Assembly (NCBI GenBank): GCA_902560725.1 | Contig: CACEMR010000001.1 | Span: forward strand, 1-64,000 | Reading direction: 5' to 3' | DNA: 64,000 bases | DNA from: an uncultured Alphaproteobacteria bacterium | GTDB taxonomy: Bacteria > Pseudomonadota > Alphaproteobacteria > HIMB59 > GCA-002718135 | Shown: positions 29,891 to 40,717 of the stretch, piece after piece | How positions within the stretch are numbered: position 1 is the stretch's first letter | Layout of the letters: every line of letters begins with the position of its first letter | Position numbers and translations under genes: made by a program | Notes under the pieces: generated by a model | What the model saw: only the letters and a program-made list of their open reading frames with translations | Database searches by the model: none | What the model was told of the DNA's origin: nothing

Positions 29891-31941
29891 ACGAAATTCA
29901 GGTTAAACACGATAATTCTTCAAATATTACAAAACCTTTTAAAATAGTAAGCGATTTTAATCCAAGTGGTGATCAACCTGATGCTATAAATAGTATAGTT
30001 AAAAGTTTAAATGAAGGAGAAAAAGAACAAGTCCTCCTTGGTGTAACTGGTTCAGGAAAAACATTCACTATGGCTAAAGTAATTGAAGAAGTGCAAAAAC
30101 CTACGTTAATTATGGCACCAAACAAAACGTTAGCAGCTCAACTTTATGGTGAGATGAAAAATTTATTTCCTAATAATGCTGTTGAGTATTTTGTTAGTTA
30201 CTATGACTATTATACGCCAGAAGCATATGTGCCACGAACGGATACATTTATAGAAAAAGAGTCATCCATTAATGAACAAATTGATAGACTACGTCATTCA
30301 GCCACTAGATCACTTGTTGAAAGAAGAGACACTATAATTGTAGCATCTGTGTCATGTATTTACGGTATTGGTTCAGTTGATGCGTATTCTTCTATGTCTT
30401 TTACTTTAGATATAAACCAGTCAATAAGTAGAGAAATAATCATCAGAAGACTTGTTGAACTTTTATATAAAAGACGCGACATGGATTTTAAAAGAGGAAG
30501 TTTTAGAGCAAAGGGTGATATTTTAGAAATCTTTCCATCCCACTATGAAGATATTTCTTGGAAAATATCTATGTTTGGAGATGATATAGAAAGTATAAGT
30601 GAAGTAGATCCCTTGACTGGAGAAAAGTTAGGTCAACTTGACCAAATAAGAATCTTTGCAAACTCACATTATGTAACACCAAAACCTACAATTAAAAAAG
30701 CTATTTCTATGATAAAAAACGACCTAAAAAAACAGTTAGAAGTTTTTGAGAAGGAGAAAAAATATTTAGAGAGACAAAGATTAGATGAAAGAACAACTTT
30801 TGATTTAGAAATGATGGAAACTACTGGAAGTTGCAGTGGTATTGAAAATTATTCTAGATACTTATCAGGTAGAAAACCTGGTGAACCTCCTCCAACTTTA
30901 TATGAATATATTCCTGAGGACTCTCTACTGTTCATTGATGAAAGCCATCAAACATGCGGTCAAATTTCAGGTATGTACAAAGGTGATTTTTCAAGAAAAT
31001 CAACTTTGGCTCAATATGGTTTTAGACTCCCAAGTTGTGTAGATAACAGGCCTTTAAAAAGAGAGGAGTGGGATGCAATGCGTCCTCAAACTATTTTTGT
31101 TAGTGCTACTCCAGGAGATTATGAACTTGAAAAAACTGGGGGCGTAGTTGTAGAACAAGTTATTAGGCCTACTGGATTAATAGATCCCCCAATTGAAATT
31201 AGATCCACTAATCATCAAATTGATAACTTAATTGATGAATGTAAAAAAACTATAGATAAAGGGCATAGAGTTTTAATTACTACTCTTACAAAAAAAATGG
31301 CAGAAGATCTTACAGAATATATTAATGAAGAAGGTCTTAAAGTACGATATCTTCATTCTGATATAGATACTCTAGAAAGAATAGAAATTATAAGAGATCT
31401 GCGCTTAGGTGTATTTAATATTTTAGTTGGAATTAACTTATTAAGAGAAGGATTAGATATTCCAGAATGCGCTCTAATGATAATTCTTGATGCAGATAAA
31501 GAAGGATATCTTCGTTCTAGAACAAGCTTAATCCAAACTATTGGAAGAGCGGCAAGAAATGTTGAAAGTAAAGTACTAATGTATGCAGACTCTAAAACAA
31601 AAAGTATGAAAGAAGCTATAAATGAAACAGATAGAAGAAGAACTAAACAGTTAGAATACAATAAAAAAAATAACATAACTCCTGTTAGTATTAAGAAAAA
31701 TATTCAAGAAATTATTGAAAATACTGCAGAGCAGGATCATGTTACAATAGAACTAGAGAATACAAAAGAAATGGTAGGGAAGGATCTTGATAAACATATT
31801 AAAAATCTTGAGAAAAAAATGAATGAATTTGCTTCAAAACTAGAGTTTGAAGAAGCTGCTAGGTTAAGAGATGAGATTAATAGATTAAGGGCAAATGAAG
31901 TTGGTCTTTCAAAAAAAGTATTAAAATTTCGAAAGCATTAA
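29887..31941 (+). CDS. uvrB: Excinuclease ABC subunit B
   Basis: GVTGSGKTFTMA, YYDYYTPEAYVP, INLLREGLDIPE, UVR motif at C-terminus. Confidence 0.97.
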   Translation: MNEIQVKHDNSSNITKPFKIVSDFNPSGDQPDAINSIVKSLNEGEKEQVLLGVTGSGKTFTMAKVIEEVQKPTLIMAPNKTLAAQLYGEMKNLFPNNAVEYFVSYYDYYTPEAYVPRTDTFIEKESSINEQIDRLRHSATRSLVERRDTIIVASVSCIYGIGSVDAYSSMSFTLDINQSISREIIIRRLVELLYKRRDMDFKRGSFRAKGDILEIFPSHYEDISWKISMFGDDIESISEVDPLTGEKLGQLDQIRIFANSHYVTPKPTIKKAISMIKNDLKKQLEVFEKEKKYLERQRLDERTTFDLEMMETTGSCSGIENYSRYLSGRKPGEPPPTLYEYIPEDSLLFIDESHQTCGQISGMYKGDFSRKSTLAQYGFRLPSCVDNRPLKREEWDAMRPQTIFVSATPGDYELEKTGGVVVEQVIRPTGLIDPPIEIRSTNHQIDNLIDECKKTIDKGHRVLITTLTKKMAEDLTEYINEEGLKVRYLHSDIDTLERIEIIRDLRLGVFNILVGINLLREGLDIPECALMIILDADKEGYLRSRTSLIQTIGRAARNVESKVLMYADSKTKSMKEAINETDRRRTKQLEYNKKNNITPVSIKKNIQEIIENTAEQDHVTIELENTKEMVGKDLDKHIKNLEKKMNEFASKLEFEEAARLRDEINRLRANEVGLSKKVLKFRKH

Positions 31942-32945
31942 TGGAAATAATTTTTTTAGAAAAGAATAATACTGGAATAATTACGCTTAACCGTCCAAAA
32001 GCATTAAATGCATTAAATATTGATATGGCTAAAATTTTTTCTGAAAAACTACAAGAATGGAATGAAAACGTTAATATTAAAAGAGTACTTCTAATTGGAG
32101 AAGGAAAACATTTTTGTGCAGGTGGAGATGTTAAATCTCTTTATCTTACTAAGAATGAAAATAATTTTAAAGAAGAGTTTTTTAGAATTGAATACAAATT
32201 AAACTACTTGATAAGTCAGTTTAAAAAAGAATATCTATCTATTTGGAATGGTGTTGTAATGGGTGGAGGAGTAGGTTTATCAATTTATGGTGATCATAGA
32301 ATGGCTACTGATAATACTAAATTTGCAATGCCTGAAACATCTATTGGTTTTTTTCCTGATGTTGGTGCAAGTTATTTTTTATCTAATTTACCAAAAAATG
32401 TTGGAAAATTTATTGGTTTAACTGGACAAATTTTAGAAGTTAATGATTTAATTTATCTAGGTTTAGCAACAGATTATTTTAAGATAGAAAATTTAGAATT
32501 GCTAAAAAATAATTACATTAATAGTGGTGAATTAATTAGAGAAAACTTTGAAGTTAACAATGATACTGAACTAATAAAAAATATAGAATTAATTAATTTA
32601 ATGTTTGAAGGAAATCTTAATGAAATAATATCAAATTTAGAAAATAACAAATCACAATTTTCATCAAAAATTTTAGACATAATATATAAAAAATGTCCTA
32701 TGAGCCTTTATGTATCTACAAAGCTTATAAATGATGCAAAAGGGAAATCGCTTAAAGAGTGTTTAGAAATAGAATATCAGCTCAGTCAAAAATTAGTTTA
32801 TAGAACTGACTTTGATAATGGGGTTAATTCAGTATTAGTAACTAAGGATCATAATCCTCAATGGAGCCCTGCAAAAATTGATCAAATTAACACTGAAGAA
32901 TTAAATAAATATTTTGAAACTCATACAAAAAAGCTTTATTTATAA
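31941..32945 (+). CDS. Enoyl-CoA hydratase/isomerase family, 3-hydroxyisobutyryl-CoA hydrolase-like
   Basis: LNRPKALNALN, GKHFCAGGDVKSL, MPETSIGFFPDVGASYFLS. Confidence 0.88.
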   Translation: MEIIFLEKNNTGIITLNRPKALNALNIDMAKIFSEKLQEWNENVNIKRVLLIGEGKHFCAGGDVKSLYLTKNENNFKEEFFRIEYKLNYLISQFKKEYLSIWNGVVMGGGVGLSIYGDHRMATDNTKFAMPETSIGFFPDVGASYFLSNLPKNVGKFIGLTGQILEVNDLIYLGLATDYFKIENLELLKNNYINSGELIRENFEVNNDTELIKNIELINLMFEGNLNEIISNLENNKSQFSSKILDIIYKKCPMSLYVSTKLINDAKGKSLKECLEIEYQLSQKLVYRTDFDNGVNSVLVTKDHNPQWSPAKIDQINTEELNKYFETHTKKLYL

Positions 32946-32951
32946 TTTCAT

Positions 32952-35399
32952 ATGAATAAAACTCCTCCAAAGTCAGCAAAAGTTGTCGTAATTGGTGGAG
33001 GAGTTGCTGGATGCTCTGTTGCATATCATTTAACAGAATTTGGTTGGAAGGATGTAATCCTTTTAGAGCGGGATCAACTCACATCAGGTACTACTTGGCA
33101 TGCAGCTGGTCTTATTGGTCAACTAGGATCGTCTGCAACTATAACTCGTTTAAGAAATTATTCATTAAATTTATATAAAAAGTTAGAAAAAGAAACTGGA
33201 CTTTCAACTGGACTTAAACAAAATGGATCCCTGACAGTAGCAACAACAACAGCTCGTCTCGAAGAACTTAAAAGGCAACTTACATTTGCTCAAAGATTTA
33301 ATGTTGAAGCAAAAGAAGTTACAAAAGAAGAAATAAAAGAAATTTATCCTCTAATAAATACTAAAGATATTGTTGGAGGTGTATTTATTTCTCAAGATGG
33401 TCAGGCAGATCCAGTAGGGATAACAAATGTATTGGCTAAATCTGCAAAAAATAATGGAGCTAAATTTTTTGAGAAATGTCCAGTAAAAAAAATATTAGTA
33501 AAAAATGATAAAATTGAGGGAGTGGAAACAGAACATGGTAAAATAGAATGTGAATACATTGTTTTGGCAACTGGAATGTGGTCAAGGCAAGTAGCGGCAG
33601 AAGTTGGTGTTAGTATACCTCTTTATCCAAATGAACACTTCTATATTTTAAGTGAACCAATGAATGAAATACAAAAATCTCTTCCCGTATTAAGAGATTA
33701 TAATAATTGTTTATATTTAAAAGAAGATGCAGGTAAACTTTTAGTCGGTCTATTTGAGCCTAATGCAAAACCAGCATTTACTAATACTTATAAAGTTCCT
33801 AATGATTTTTCATTTGGAGAACTGCCAGAAGATTTTGATCATTTTGAGCCATATTTGCAAAAAGCAATGAACAGAGTACCTTCTTTAGAAAAAGTAGGTA
33901 TAAGAAAATTTTTTAATGGGCCAGAGTCGTTTACACCAGATACTAATTATTTATTAGGTGAAACACCTGAAGTTAAGAATTTTTTTGTTTGTTGTGGTTT
34001 TAATAGTATTGGCATTGTTAGCTCAGGTGGGGCTGGAAAAGTAACTGCTGAATGGATGATAAATGGCGAAGTAAATGATGATCTATTTTCATTAGATATA
34101 ACACGATTTGAAAAGTTTCATTCTGAAACCAAATTTATAACTCAACGTGTAACAGAAACTTTAGGAAATCTCTATGCTATGCATTGGCCTTATAAACAAT
34201 TAAAAACTTCAAGAGATCAAAAACTTCTCCCTTTTCACAATGATTTAAAAAATAAGGGAGCCTGCTTTGGTCAAGTCGCTGGTTATGAAAGACCAATGTG
34301 GTATGCTCTTAATGGTAATAAACCAGAATATGAATACAGTTATGGATACCAAAATTGGTATGAATCAGCAAAGTATGAAACTATAAATACAAGAAAAAAT
34401 GTTGGTTTATTTGATCTTTCAGCTTTTGCAAAATTTGAAATAAAAGGAAATTCTGCTTTTAAAGATCTGCAACGTTTATGTTGTAATAATATTAAAAATG
34501 ATCCAGGCAAAACTACATATACACAAATGTTAAATTCAAATGGAGGGATAGTAGCTGATTTAACAGTTACTTGTATCAATGAAAAATTCTTTCGAGTCAT
34601 TACAGGATCATCTGTAAAAGAACATGATAAAAAACATATTATAGAAAATCTTAGTAAAGATACAACTTTGACTGATATTACTGAGGATTTAGCTTGTCTA
34701 GGAATCTTTGGACCAAAAAGTAGGGAACTTCTCAAGAATCTATTTGGAGAACATTTTTCTACAAATGATTTTATGTTTGGAACTGCAAAAGAAATTAAAT
34801 TTAATGATTCCAATATAATCTTTCAGCGATTATCTTTTGTTGGTGAACTTGGTTGGGAAATTTATATTCCTGTTAAAATCTCTAGAGATATTTACCTTAA
34901 ATTAGTTGAGTATGGAAAGAAATATGGTCTTGTTCATGCTGGTGGACATGCATTAGATATTATGAGAATGGAAAAAGGATATCTTCACTGGGGTCATGAC
35001 TTATCTCCTGCAGAAAACCCTTACGAAGCAGGTTTGGAGTTTACGGTTAAATTAGATAAAAAAATAGATTTTATTGGAAAAGAAGCATTGAAAACAAAAA
35101 ATAGAAAAAAGAAAAAGCAATTAACTAATTTTGTATTAGATAAATCTAAACCTGGTGCACCTCTTTTGCTTCACGATGAGCCAATTTATTATAAAGGTAA
35201 AATTGTAGGAGAAACAACATCTAGTAATTATTCATTCTGTTATGAAAAAAACATGGTTTTTGGATATATAAATTCTGAGATAGATTTAAAAAATTTGAAT
35301 GGAGGAAGATTTGAAGTTGAAGTTGCAAAGAATAAATATGGTATGTCTGTTCAATTTAAACCGTTACATGATCCAAACAATAATTTTACAAAAATATAA
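32952..35399 (+). CDS. FAD-dependent dimethylglycine/sarcosine dehydrogenase-like (DAO + GcvT domains)
   Basis: GGGVAGCSVAYHL, TSGTTWHAAGL (FAD-His motif), C-terminal GcvT-like domain. Confidence 0.87.
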   Translation: MNKTPPKSAKVVVIGGGVAGCSVAYHLTEFGWKDVILLERDQLTSGTTWHAAGLIGQLGSSATITRLRNYSLNLYKKLEKETGLSTGLKQNGSLTVATTTARLEELKRQLTFAQRFNVEAKEVTKEEIKEIYPLINTKDIVGGVFISQDGQADPVGITNVLAKSAKNNGAKFFEKCPVKKILVKNDKIEGVETEHGKIECEYIVLATGMWSRQVAAEVGVSIPLYPNEHFYILSEPMNEIQKSLPVLRDYNNCLYLKEDAGKLLVGLFEPNAKPAFTNTYKVPNDFSFGELPEDFDHFEPYLQKAMNRVPSLEKVGIRKFFNGPESFTPDTNYLLGETPEVKNFFVCCGFNSIGIVSSGGAGKVTAEWMINGEVNDDLFSLDITRFEKFHSETKFITQRVTETLGNLYAMHWPYKQLKTSRDQKLLPFHNDLKNKGACFGQVAGYERPMWYALNGNKPEYEYSYGYQNWYESAKYETINTRKNVGLFDLSAFAKFEIKGNSAFKDLQRLCCNNIKNDPGKTTYTQMLNSNGGIVADLTVTCINEKFFRVITGSSVKEHDKKHIIENLSKDTTLTDITEDLACLGIFGPKSRELLKNLFGEHFSTNDFMFGTAKEIKFNDSNIIFQRLSFVGELGWEIYIPVKISRDIYLKLVEYGKKYGLVHAGGHALDIMRMEKGYLHWGHDLSPAENPYEAGLEFTVKLDKKIDFIGKEALKTKNRKKKKQLTNFVLDKSKPGAPLLLHDEPIYYKGKIVGETTSSNYSFCYEKNMVFGYINSEIDLKNLNGGRFEVEVAKNKYGMSVQFKPLHDPNNNFTKI

Positions 35400-35408
35400 A
35401 TTTTTATA

Positions 35409-36296
35409 TTGAATTTAATGAGAAAAACTAAATTATTTTTTTCTTTTATATTAATAATTATTATAATTTTTTTTATTTTTATCTACATTTTTTTAGAGAG
35501 CCTGAATGAAGATAAGATAATTACTGAACTTGAAAATAAATATAATTTAAAAATTGAGCAAGAAGATAAGAGTAAAATCAAAATTTTTCCAAATATTGAA
35601 TATAATACAAGTTTTGAAATTAATGATTTTCAAAATAGGTTTACTATTGATACGTTAGATATTTTAATATCTCAGCCATTATTTAATACTCAAGGCAAAT
35701 TAAATATTACATTAGATAAAATTTTTATAAAAAACTTAAAATTTAGCAATATAGAAATTAATGGAAATATAAATTATTTTAATAATTATATAAAAAATCA
35801 AAATAACTTAGAAAATTTATTTGATGGAATTTATAAAATTAATGGAAATTTTGCATTAGAGACAACTAATGAAGAAAAGTTTGTTATATCTTTTCTTAAA
35901 TTATTTTTTGAAAATTTAGAAAATAAAAAGAGTCAAAATTTTGCATTTTCAAGATTAATTGATGCATTTGGTAATAGTTCTTCAAATTTTATAGGTACAG
36001 TAAAAAAAAATAATAACTTTTTAACAAGTAATAATATTCAAATGAGTAATAATGAAAATAAAATTTATATAAAAGGCAAATACAATTATCATAAAAATAT
36101 TATAAATATGATTTTAGATTTATCTCAAAATAAAGAGATATACTTGACTGCTTTTATTGAAGGAGATTTAATTGAACCAAATGTAAATTTTGATAAAAAT
36201 TCTAAATTTTTTCAAAATATTGGATCTAATGAAAGTAATATTATTGAGGAAAGTATTTTAAAGTTTCTTAATAATTTTTTGGATATAGATGATTGA
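35409..36296 (+). CDS. Membrane-anchored AsmA-like protein of unknown function
   Basis: One N-terminal TM segment followed by a beta-rich region with AsmA-like NGNINY / INGNFALE patterns. Confidence 0.45.
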   Translation: MNLMRKTKLFFSFILIIIIIFFIFIYIFLESLNEDKIITELENKYNLKIEQEDKSKIKIFPNIEYNTSFEINDFQNRFTIDTLDILISQPLFNTQGKLNITLDKIFIKNLKFSNIEINGNINYFNNYIKNQNNLENLFDGIYKINGNFALETTNEEKFVISFLKLFFENLENKKSQNFAFSRLIDAFGNSSSNFIGTVKKNNNFLTSNNIQMSNNENKIYIKGKYNYHKNIINMILDLSQNKEIYLTAFIEGDLIEPNVNFDKNSKFFQNIGSNESNIIEESILKFLNNFLDIDD

Positions 36297-37227
36297 ATTA
36301 TTTAATATTGTCGCAGGTGTCTTTGGATATATTATTTTTGGATATATTATTAATAAAATAAATTTACTCCCTAAAAAATATATTAATTATTTTGATTTTA
36401 CTGGATTTAATATTCTACTACCATTAGCTTTAATTATTTACTTTTGGCAGGTTTCCTTTCCAGAAATTGATTCTACTGGTCTCATGATTTCATTTTTTGT
36501 ATCTGGAGTTATAATTTTTATCATAGGTTTTTTTATTAGCAAATTATTTTTAAAATATAAAACTGATGACTCTGCAATTTTTGGCCTTGCATCAAGTTTT
36601 GGAAATACCGTAGCTATGGGGATACCGCTAATGTACGCCGTACTTGGACCAATTAATACAATTCCCTATATGATACTTGTTTTTTTCCACGGTATAGTAC
36701 ATTTTACATATACAGTTATTATTATTGAAGTTTATAGAAACAGAAAAAAAAGTATCATTCAGATTTTTTATCAAACATTCTTAGGTATGGTTAAAAATAT
36801 TGTTCTATTTGGAATGATTTTTGGAATAATATTAAATTATTCAGGTTTAAAAATACCTAGTTACATAGAAAATTCTCTTAATATTTTTGTTAATCTGGCA
36901 CTACCAATGGTTCTTATTTCTCTAGGTCTGGCTTTAGGAAATTTTAAAATAAGAAGTAATATAAACAGTGCATTAATTTTAACAGTTTTAAAAAATTTAA
37001 TTCATCCAATTTTAGCCTTTTGTTTTTCAAAATTTATATTGGAATTGGATGAACTATTAATAATAATTGTTACAATGGCAGCTGCATTACCAAGTGGATC
37101 ACAATCATATTATTTTGCTTATAGATATGATTCACTAAAAGGGATTGTATCCTCAAATGTTGTTTTAAGTACATTTGTTAGTTTTTTTATATTATCTTTG
37201 TTGTTAATATTTTTTAATCTTACGTAG
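36289..37227 (+). CDS. AEC family transporter
   Basis: About 10 TM helices; FGNTVAMGIPLM, ALPSGSQSYYFAYRY. Confidence 0.85.
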   Translation: MIELFNIVAGVFGYIIFGYIINKINLLPKKYINYFDFTGFNILLPLALIIYFWQVSFPEIDSTGLMISFFVSGVIIFIIGFFISKLFLKYKTDDSAIFGLASSFGNTVAMGIPLMYAVLGPINTIPYMILVFFHGIVHFTYTVIIIEVYRNRKKSIIQIFYQTFLGMVKNIVLFGMIFGIILNYSGLKIPSYIENSLNIFVNLALPMVLISLGLALGNFKIRSNINSALILTVLKNLIHPILAFCFSKFILELDELLIIIVTMAAALPSGSQSYYFAYRYDSLKGIVSSNVVLSTFVSFFILSLLLIFFNLT

Positions 37228-37765
37228 ATTGAGAGATAATTGACTTTATACTCTCCTTTTTTTCCATTGTTTTAATACTAAAAGGAAATATTTCTAACAT
37301 TTTGTCGTAAACATCGATCGCTTGCTGATATTGTCCTTGGTGAATAAAAATTAAACCCATACCATCTAAAGCACCAAAATGTCTTGGTTCTAATTCTAAA
37401 GTTTTAATAATATCTTGCATTGATTTATCAAAATCACCCATCATAAAATAAACTGTTGCTCTTTTATTCCAAGCTTCTGCAAAATTAGGATCTTTTTCAA
37501 TTAAATTATTGAAAAATCTTACTGCAAGTGGATAGTTTCTTATACGCATGGCCTGAATACCTTTTTCAAAATATTCAATTACTTTTGGATCATCAACTTC
37601 ATACCAGATATCCCAAATATTTTTTATTAAATCACTTATTTCTTCTTGGTTTTCTGTCTCATTCAGTTTTTTAAATAAATTATTTAACCTTGGATCATTT
37701 TGATCTGACTTTACTGAAGTAGTTGATAAAAATAAAAAAATTATAATGCTTAATAATTTAGACAT
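37220..37765 (-). CDS. Secreted TPR-repeat protein
   Basis: Signal peptide MSKLLSIIIFLFLSTTSVKS; TPR motifs AEAWNKRATVYFMMGDFDKS and GALDGMGLIFIHQGQYQQA; internal start at 37765 preferred. Confidence 0.8.
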   Translation of the reverse strand: MSKLLSIIIFLFLSTTSVKSDQNDPRLNNLFKKLNETENQEEISDLIKNIWDIWYEVDDPKVIEYFEKGIQAMRIRNYPLAVRFFNNLIEKDPNFAEAWNKRATVYFMMGDFDKSMQDIIKTLELEPRHFGALDGMGLIFIHQGQYQQAIDVYDKMLEIFPFSIKTMEKKESIKSIISQST

Positions 37766-37991
37766 AACTCTCAAATTTAAATGGTTTTTCTGATAGGCTT
37801 CTTTTTTTTTCATGTTTTCTTGTTCTTCCATTAACTCTTTCTCTCCATAATTTAAAAGATTTAGGTCGAAGATTCTTTCTCATTATTTTTATAACCTCTG
37901 ATTCGGTTACACCGTGAATTCTTTTTATTTTTTCAAAAGAAATTTTATCACTCCAAGCTAATTTAATAATATTATCTATATTCTCCAGCAT
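37758..37991 (-). CDS. TIGR03643-like small protein
   Basis: IIKLAWSDKISFEKIKRIHGVTESEVIKIMRKNLRPKSFKLWRERV. Confidence 0.8.
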   Translation of the reverse strand: MLENIDNIIKLAWSDKISFEKIKRIHGVTESEVIKIMRKNLRPKSFKLWRERVNGRTRKHEKKRSLSEKPFKFESYV

Positions 37992-38029
37992 AATATCAAT
38001 ATAGTTCTAAAATAATTAAATTCTAAAAA

Positions 38030-38653
38030 ATGATTGATTTATATTCATCCCCTAGTCCAAATGGACGAAAAATTAGCATAATGCTTGAAGAATTAAGTGT
38101 AGAATATAATCCAATTTTTATTAACCTAGAAAAAAAAGAACAATTCACTGAAGAGTTTTCAAAAATTTCACCAAGTAATAAGATTCCTGTAATTGTGGAT
38201 AAAGATAATGATCAAGTTATTTTTGAGTCCGGAGCTATTCTTCTTTATCTTGCAAAAAAATATAATAAATTTTTAAATGAAAAAGACTATTGGGAAATTA
38301 TCCAATGGGTATTTTTTCAAATGGCTTATGTAGGTCCAATGCTAGGTCAAGCACATCAATATTTATTCTATAATCCTGGTAAAAGTAAATACGCAGAAGA
38401 GAAGACTAAAGGTTATGCAAAACATATATATAAAATTTTAGATAAAAGACTCTCAAAACAAGAATTTTTTTCAAATGAATACTCAATTGCAGATATTTCT
38501 ATCTGGCCATGGATAGCACGATTTGAAAGACATCAAATTAATTTGAATCATTATCCAAATGTTCTCCGATGGTATTTGCAAATATCAGAAAGACCTGCAA
38601 TTATAAAAGGTTACAACGTTGTTGGTGATTTTTTTAAAATTCCAAAACCTTAA
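38030..38653 (+). CDS. Glutathione S-transferase family protein
   Basis: SPSPNGRKISIMLEEL, SPSNKIPVI, ESGAILLYLA. Confidence 0.9.
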   Translation: MIDLYSSPSPNGRKISIMLEELSVEYNPIFINLEKKEQFTEEFSKISPSNKIPVIVDKDNDQVIFESGAILLYLAKKYNKFLNEKDYWEIIQWVFFQMAYVGPMLGQAHQYLFYNPGKSKYAEEKTKGYAKHIYKILDKRLSKQEFFSNEYSIADISIWPWIARFERHQINLNHYPNVLRWYLQISERPAIIKGYNVVGDFFKIPKP

Positions 38654-39258
38654 GTATTATATAAAAAAACAGATGCTGCAGTTGCTATAAGCATAACAGC
38701 CAAAAACCATTCTACTGTTTTTTTTAATTTTTCATTATTTAAATAATTTCTAATAACACTTCCTCCGTAAGCCCAAATACTTATAGAAGGTATATTTACT
38801 ATAGTTGACATAATAACCATAAAAAGAGTTCCTATAATTATATTTTCACCTTTTGGATAATATAATGTCACCGCTGTAGAGCATATTACCCAGGCTTTTG
38901 GATTTACAAATTGAAACAAAATTGCTTCATAATATTTTAAAGGTCGTGATCTATCTTCTGATTTAGCAACATTAAGAGATCCGAACATTTTATATGCAAG
39001 ATAAAGTATGTATGCAGAACCCACATATCTTAAAATATCGTAAAGAATTGGATATGTAATAAATAATGTTCCTAAACCCAAACACACTAAAGCAAGTTGC
39101 AATCCATGGCCAGTTGGTATTCCAAGAACGTTTGGTATTGATCTAGCAAAACCAAATTTAATACCTGAGGCTGTTAATATGCTATTGTTTGGTCCAGGAG
39201 TTACATACATAATAAAATTGTAGACTGCCAAAGCTACAATTAACTCCCAGGTAATCAC
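38650..39258 (-). CDS. LysE family translocator
   Basis: TPGPNNSILTASGIKFG. Confidence 0.88.
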   Translation of the reverse strand: MITWELIVALAVYNFIMYVTPGPNNSILTASGIKFGFARSIPNVLGIPTGHGLQLALVCLGLGTLFITYPILYDILRYVGSAYILYLAYKMFGSLNVAKSEDRSRPLKYYEAILFQFVNPKAWVICSTAVTLYYPKGENIIIGTLFMVIMSTIVNIPSISIWAYGGSVIRNYLNNEKLKKTVEWFLAVMLIATAASVFLYNT

Positions 39259-39263
39259 TATTT

Positions 39264-39749
39264 CTAGTCTCTAAAATTAATAAATTGAACGGGAATCCCA
39301 ATATTAGAGTCTTCAATAAACTTCATAACAGTTTGCAAATCATCCTTTTTCTTACCATCAATGCGAAGTTCATTTCCATTAATTTTGACCTGAACTTTTA
39401 ACTTAGAACTTTTGATATCAGCAGTTATTTTTTTACATAAGGATTGTTCAATTCCTTCAATAAGATCGTATGTTTGCCTAATTTTATTTCCACCTGCTTT
39501 CTCTAAGTCTTTTTTTTTCAAACAAAGGGGGTCAACTTTTCTTCTCACAAAGTGTGTCACTAGCATATCATTAACTTGACCTGCTTTCATTTCATCATCA
39601 GTACTAACAATAATTGAATTTTCCTTTTTTTCTATTGAGGTATCTGAACCTTTAAAATCATATCTTGTAGTAATTTCTCTTGTTGCATTACCAATGGCAT
39701 TATCAATCTCTTGATGATCTAATCTACTTACTACATCAAAACTTGGCAT
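39264..39749 (-). CDS. yajQ: YajQ family nucleotide-binding protein
   Basis: MPSFDVVSRLDHQEIDNA, TRYDFKGSD. Confidence 0.94.
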   Translation of the reverse strand: MPSFDVVSRLDHQEIDNAIGNATREITTRYDFKGSDTSIEKKENSIIVSTDDEMKAGQVNDMLVTHFVRRKVDPLCLKKKDLEKAGGNKIRQTYDLIEGIEQSLCKKITADIKSSKLKVQVKINGNELRIDGKKKDDLQTVMKFIEDSNIGIPVQFINFRD

Positions 39750-39755
39750 ATAATT

Positions 39756-40715
39756 TTATTCTATTACATTCTCGTTATTGTCTGGCAACTGTTTTTTAGT
39801 ACTTAATCTTCCTAATTTTTTCATCTTTTCAACTTTCTTTGTTAAACTTCCAGACCCATCTTGTAATCTTTGCTTAGCTTCATCCATTTTTGTTTTAGCT
39901 AAATCTAATGATTGATTTGCTTTTATAAAAGACTCGTAAACACTTACAGTTTTATCATAGATGTCAGATGCTGCCGATGCAATATCTTTAATAGTTTTGG
40001 ATTGTTTATCAACTCTCCACATATTTTCTATAGCTTTAAGAAGAAATGGGAGTGTGGACGGGCCTACAATAATTATTTTATTGTTCCAAGACTCTTCAAT
40101 TAATTTGTTTGCTTCGTTATAAAGAGTTAGTAAAGCCGGTTCAATTGGTACAAACATTAAAACATTATCTATGGTATTTATTCCGTAAATTTTTGAATAA
40201 TGATCTTTACTTAAATTACGGATAGAGGATTTAGTAGAGTCTAAAAATTTTTTCAAAAAAATTTTTTTTTGCTGACTATCATTTGTATTTGAATAATCAT
40301 GCCAAGCTTCTAAAGATACTTTAGAATCTATAATTATATGTCTATTACCAGGCATATGAATAACTACATCTGGTTTTTGCAAATTACCCTCTGCATCTCT
40401 ATATGATTTTTGAGTTGAATATTCTTCACCTTCTCTTAAACCAACGCTATCTAATATATTTTTTAATACAAACTCACCCCAAGGACCTTGTTGTAAAGCT
40501 CCTCCTCTAATCAATGTATTTTCAATTCTATCTTGTGCAAGATTAAAGTTTTGAAGAGATTGCTGTATAGATTGCATATGATTTTTTAAAGATATAAGAT
40601 CCGTATCTTCTTTTAATTCAATATTTTTTTCTTTTCTTATAAAAAATAGAAGTGATAAAAATCCTACTCCAGAAAAAAAACCGACGATAAAAACTAAATA
40701 TAAATTTTCAAACAT
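39756..40715 (-). CDS. rmuC: DNA recombination protein RmuC family
   Basis: GPWGEFVLKNILDSVGL, PDVVIHMPGNRHIIIDSKVSLEAW, VGPSTLPFLLKAI. Confidence 0.9.
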   Translation of the reverse strand: MFENLYLVFIVGFFSGVGFLSLLFFIRKEKNIELKEDTDLISLKNHMQSIQQSLQNFNLAQDRIENTLIRGGALQQGPWGEFVLKNILDSVGLREGEEYSTQKSYRDAEGNLQKPDVVIHMPGNRHIIIDSKVSLEAWHDYSNTNDSQQKKIFLKKFLDSTKSSIRNLSKDHYSKIYGINTIDNVLMFVPIEPALLTLYNEANKLIEESWNNKIIIVGPSTLPFLLKAIENMWRVDKQSKTIKDIASAASDIYDKTVSVYESFIKANQSLDLAKTKMDEAKQRLQDGSGSLTKKVEKMKKLGRLSTKKQLPDNNENVIE

Positions 40716-40717
40716 TC

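Noticed and set aside
34340-34813. 157-aa minus-strand ORF
   Set aside because: Entirely antisense inside the dimethylglycine dehydrogenase-like gene; no signal of independent coding.
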